Shown: piece after piece, positions 62,301-64,000 of the stretch
Numbering within the stretch: the stretch's first letter is position 1
How the letters are laid out: each line of letters begins with the position of its first letter
From: Callaeas wilsoni
Lineage: Eukaryota; Chordata; Aves; Passeriformes; Callaeidae
Direction: 5' to 3'
Assembly (NCBI GenBank): GCA_013398955.1
Contig: VWPU01002912.1
Coordinates: forward strand, 30,277 to 94,276
Length of the DNA stretch: 64,000 nt
The notes under the pieces: generated by a model
Databases searched by the model: none
Seen by the model: the letters and a program-made list of their open reading frames with translations, nothing else
Told to the model about the DNA's origin: nothing
Translations under genes and position numbers: made by a program

Positions 62301-63660
62301 CGCTTCCTTTACTGCACAGCATGCCCCCCACTATCCCTGTATCTTTTAGATGCATTATCACTTTCTTGCACACACTTTAGCGCTTTCTTACGCTTTTCTT
62401 CATGTGGTTTGATTCTCTCATGTTTATTTTTCTCTTGTGTTTCCTTCTCACTCTTTTGCATTTTCTTTCTCTGCCTTGCATTCCCAGTTTCTCTTTCCTC
62501 ATGTTGCATGCTCTCTCCCTGTTACACAATTTTCCTATCTCCTGCTTTCAGTTTTCCTTTTTCTCGTGCTTCCTGTACTTTGTGATTTTCCTCCCTTTCT
62601 TGCATGAGACCTTGCTAAGCCTTGCTATCCATAGATGTCTTGCTTCCCCCCTTCACCGACTCTCTTCCTTTCTCTCCCATACTCTCTCTCCCAGCTTTAT
62701 TTATTTTCCTTTTATTTTAATTTTTTCTCATTACTCCTCTCATTTGCTCTCTGGCTTACCCTTCACCTATATAATCTTTCCCCTGTCATACTTTTCCTCT
62801 CTTTCCCATATTTTCTCGAAGTTGTCTACTTTCTGGTCTCTTAGCTTTTTGACTTTCAGGTGCTTTTTTTCTGTCACATACACTTTGCATCTCTTTGTAG
62901 TTTCCTAGCCTTGCATGTGCTTCTTTCTCTTGCCCTTTCTTACTCCTCTCTCTTCCTCTCCCTAACGTGCTTTCTATTGCACAATCCCTATCTCTCCTGC
63001 TAGTAGCTTTCTTCCCTCATATTTTGTCTCTTGTGCTTCCCCACCTTCTTTGATGCTATCCCTCTCTCCCCTTCTTTCTCTCCCTTTCCTCCTTTCAATC
63101 TCTTGTTTCTTTTTCCTCCCCTCTCTTGCTTTGTCTCTCCTTTGATATTCCTGTTTCCCCACTCTGTGTCTCTCTTTACCCTCCTTTTACTCTATCTCAG
63201 ACATGTTCCCTTTCACATTCACTCTCTCACATGGTCTTCCTTCTTTACTTTCTTTGCCTCTCTCGCACTGCTTCTGACATGTTGTTTGTCCCTCTGTCAC
63301 ATGCTTTGCCTCTCTTGAGTGCTGTTAGTTTCTTTTGCACTTCCCTCTTCCCACTCTTACGTCTCTCTGTCATTCTTTCCTCCCCTTTGGGTGCTTTTCC
63401 ATCTGATGTGTGCACTTTCCTCCTTGCTCATGCTTGCAGTCTCTTGCTCATACTTCCCCTACCCATTGCTTGCCATCTCTTCCCATGGCTTGCTACCCTT
63501 ACTTCTCCTTAAGTAGTTGTTGTCTACCTGGACTTCAGCTTGCAACTCCCTTACTTCTCTTTTCCCCTTGTTATCCCTTTCTCTTCATCTCTATCATTGG
63601 CCCATTAGCCTTAGGCATGCTTTTCCTCGCTGATGCGCTGGTTCTTTCCTCACAGATTTC
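59363..63660 (+). repeat. Polypyrimidine degenerate tandem array, right part
   Basis: Continuation of the C/T-rich array for 4.3 kb. A roughly 20-22 bp period is easiest to see near 61630-61700, where ATGTTTTCCCTCTCTTTCGG, ATGTGCTTTGCCATTCTGTT and ATGTCCTTTCCCACTCTTTG follow one another. A loose consensus by eye is ATGCTTTCCCTCTCTCTTG with heavy variation. Long open frames such as 60512-61249 (245 codons) and 61260-61862 (200 codons) are products of the composition and show no domain. The minus strand is correspondingly purine-rich and gives Glu/Arg/Lys-rich frames. Confidence 0.9.
62017..62032 (+). repeat. Short TG microsatellite inside the array
   Basis: GTGTGTGTATGTGTGT near 62014-62029 is a short dinucleotide run within the pyrimidine array. 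Nothing else can be said of it. Confidence 0.6.
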
Positions 63661-64000
63661 TCTCAAAGAGAGCTGAGCAGGTGGTTCCCTTCCTCTTGTC
63701 AGCCATTCAGGCACACAGAGGGGCTTCCTCCGGCCATTGGCCATCGGAGGTGTGATTAAAAGAAGGCTCTAAGGAGCGCAGCAAACAAGGATGTGGCACA
63801 TATTTCAGGGAGTGGCACGGCAATTTTCATGGCAGTTTGCACAGGCAGAGTTGCAGTCATCCTCCTGCTAGGGGGGTTTTTATTCTGTGTTGGGGTTTGT
63901 TTGTTTCGTTGGTTGGTTTGGGGTTTTTTTCAGCAATGGTCTCCAACTGATCAAAAGCCATAGCTAGCAGAAGCGTGCCAAGCCAAACAGAACCCCCCAA
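63661..64000. other. GC-richer right edge, unclassified
   Basis: The array ends and a different sequence begins, with AGCAGGTGGTTCCCTTCCTC, CTTCCTCCGGCCATTGGCCA and GGCAATTTTCATGGCAGTTT, followed by a G/T-rich run near 63870-63930. The composition and texture suggest a retroelement LTR or other interspersed repeat cut by the window edge, but I cannot assign a family and see no PIGG exon here. Confidence 0.4.

Noticed and set aside
1..64000. tRNA, rRNA, CRISPR or bacterial operon features
   Set aside because: Reading both strands gave no cloverleaf with A/B boxes, no direct-repeat array with spacers and no bacterial gene organisation. The sequence is vertebrate intronic DNA.

Overview
This is a window of vertebrate, almost certainly avian, nuclear DNA. 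It lies inside one multi-exon gene on the + strand. The avian call rests on at least nine CR1-type LINE fragments (some with the typical 3' tail of short ATTCTATG-like repeats), LTRs that resemble avian ERVL LTRs, and compact GT-AG introns between exons of a conserved animal gene. I cannot resolve the species.

The gene is PIGG (GPI7), the catalytic subunit of GPI ethanolamine-phosphate transferase 2. Eight consecutive coding exons are visible, at about 1343-1481, 5078-5290, 13408-13625, 16314-16595, 24020-24477, 31465-31656, 38575-38884 and 48992-49155. Together they hold 1,976 coding nucleotides (658 codons plus 2 nt). All junctions are GT-AG and all phases join without a break. The first exon carries the end of the alkaline-phosphatase-like catalytic domain and the rest encode the multi-spanning membrane part. 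The 5' exons lie upstream of the window. The human-like last exon, coding the final hydrophobic segment, could not be found, so it lies beyond the right edge, is diverged, or is replaced by another 3' end.

The introns hold mostly transposon remnants. An inverted pair of ERVL-like LTRs sits just after the catalytic exon (1516-2578). CR1 fragments lie at about 7088-8790 (+, composite), 11885-12960 (-), 18073-18270 (-), 26295-26995 (-), 34790-38215 (+, long, with ORF1, endonuclease and RT remnants), 40070-41240 (-), 45485-45605 (weak), 52405-53470 (-) and 58462-59362 (+).

From about 56488 to 63660 the + strand is extremely pyrimidine-rich. It is a degenerate tandem array of roughly 20-22 bp units, split by the last CR1. 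The final 300 bases are GC-richer and unclassified. No RNA gene, CRISPR array or second protein-coding gene could be supported. I found no convincing new biological system; the most unusual items are the long polypyrimidine array and the unresolved 3' end of PIGG.
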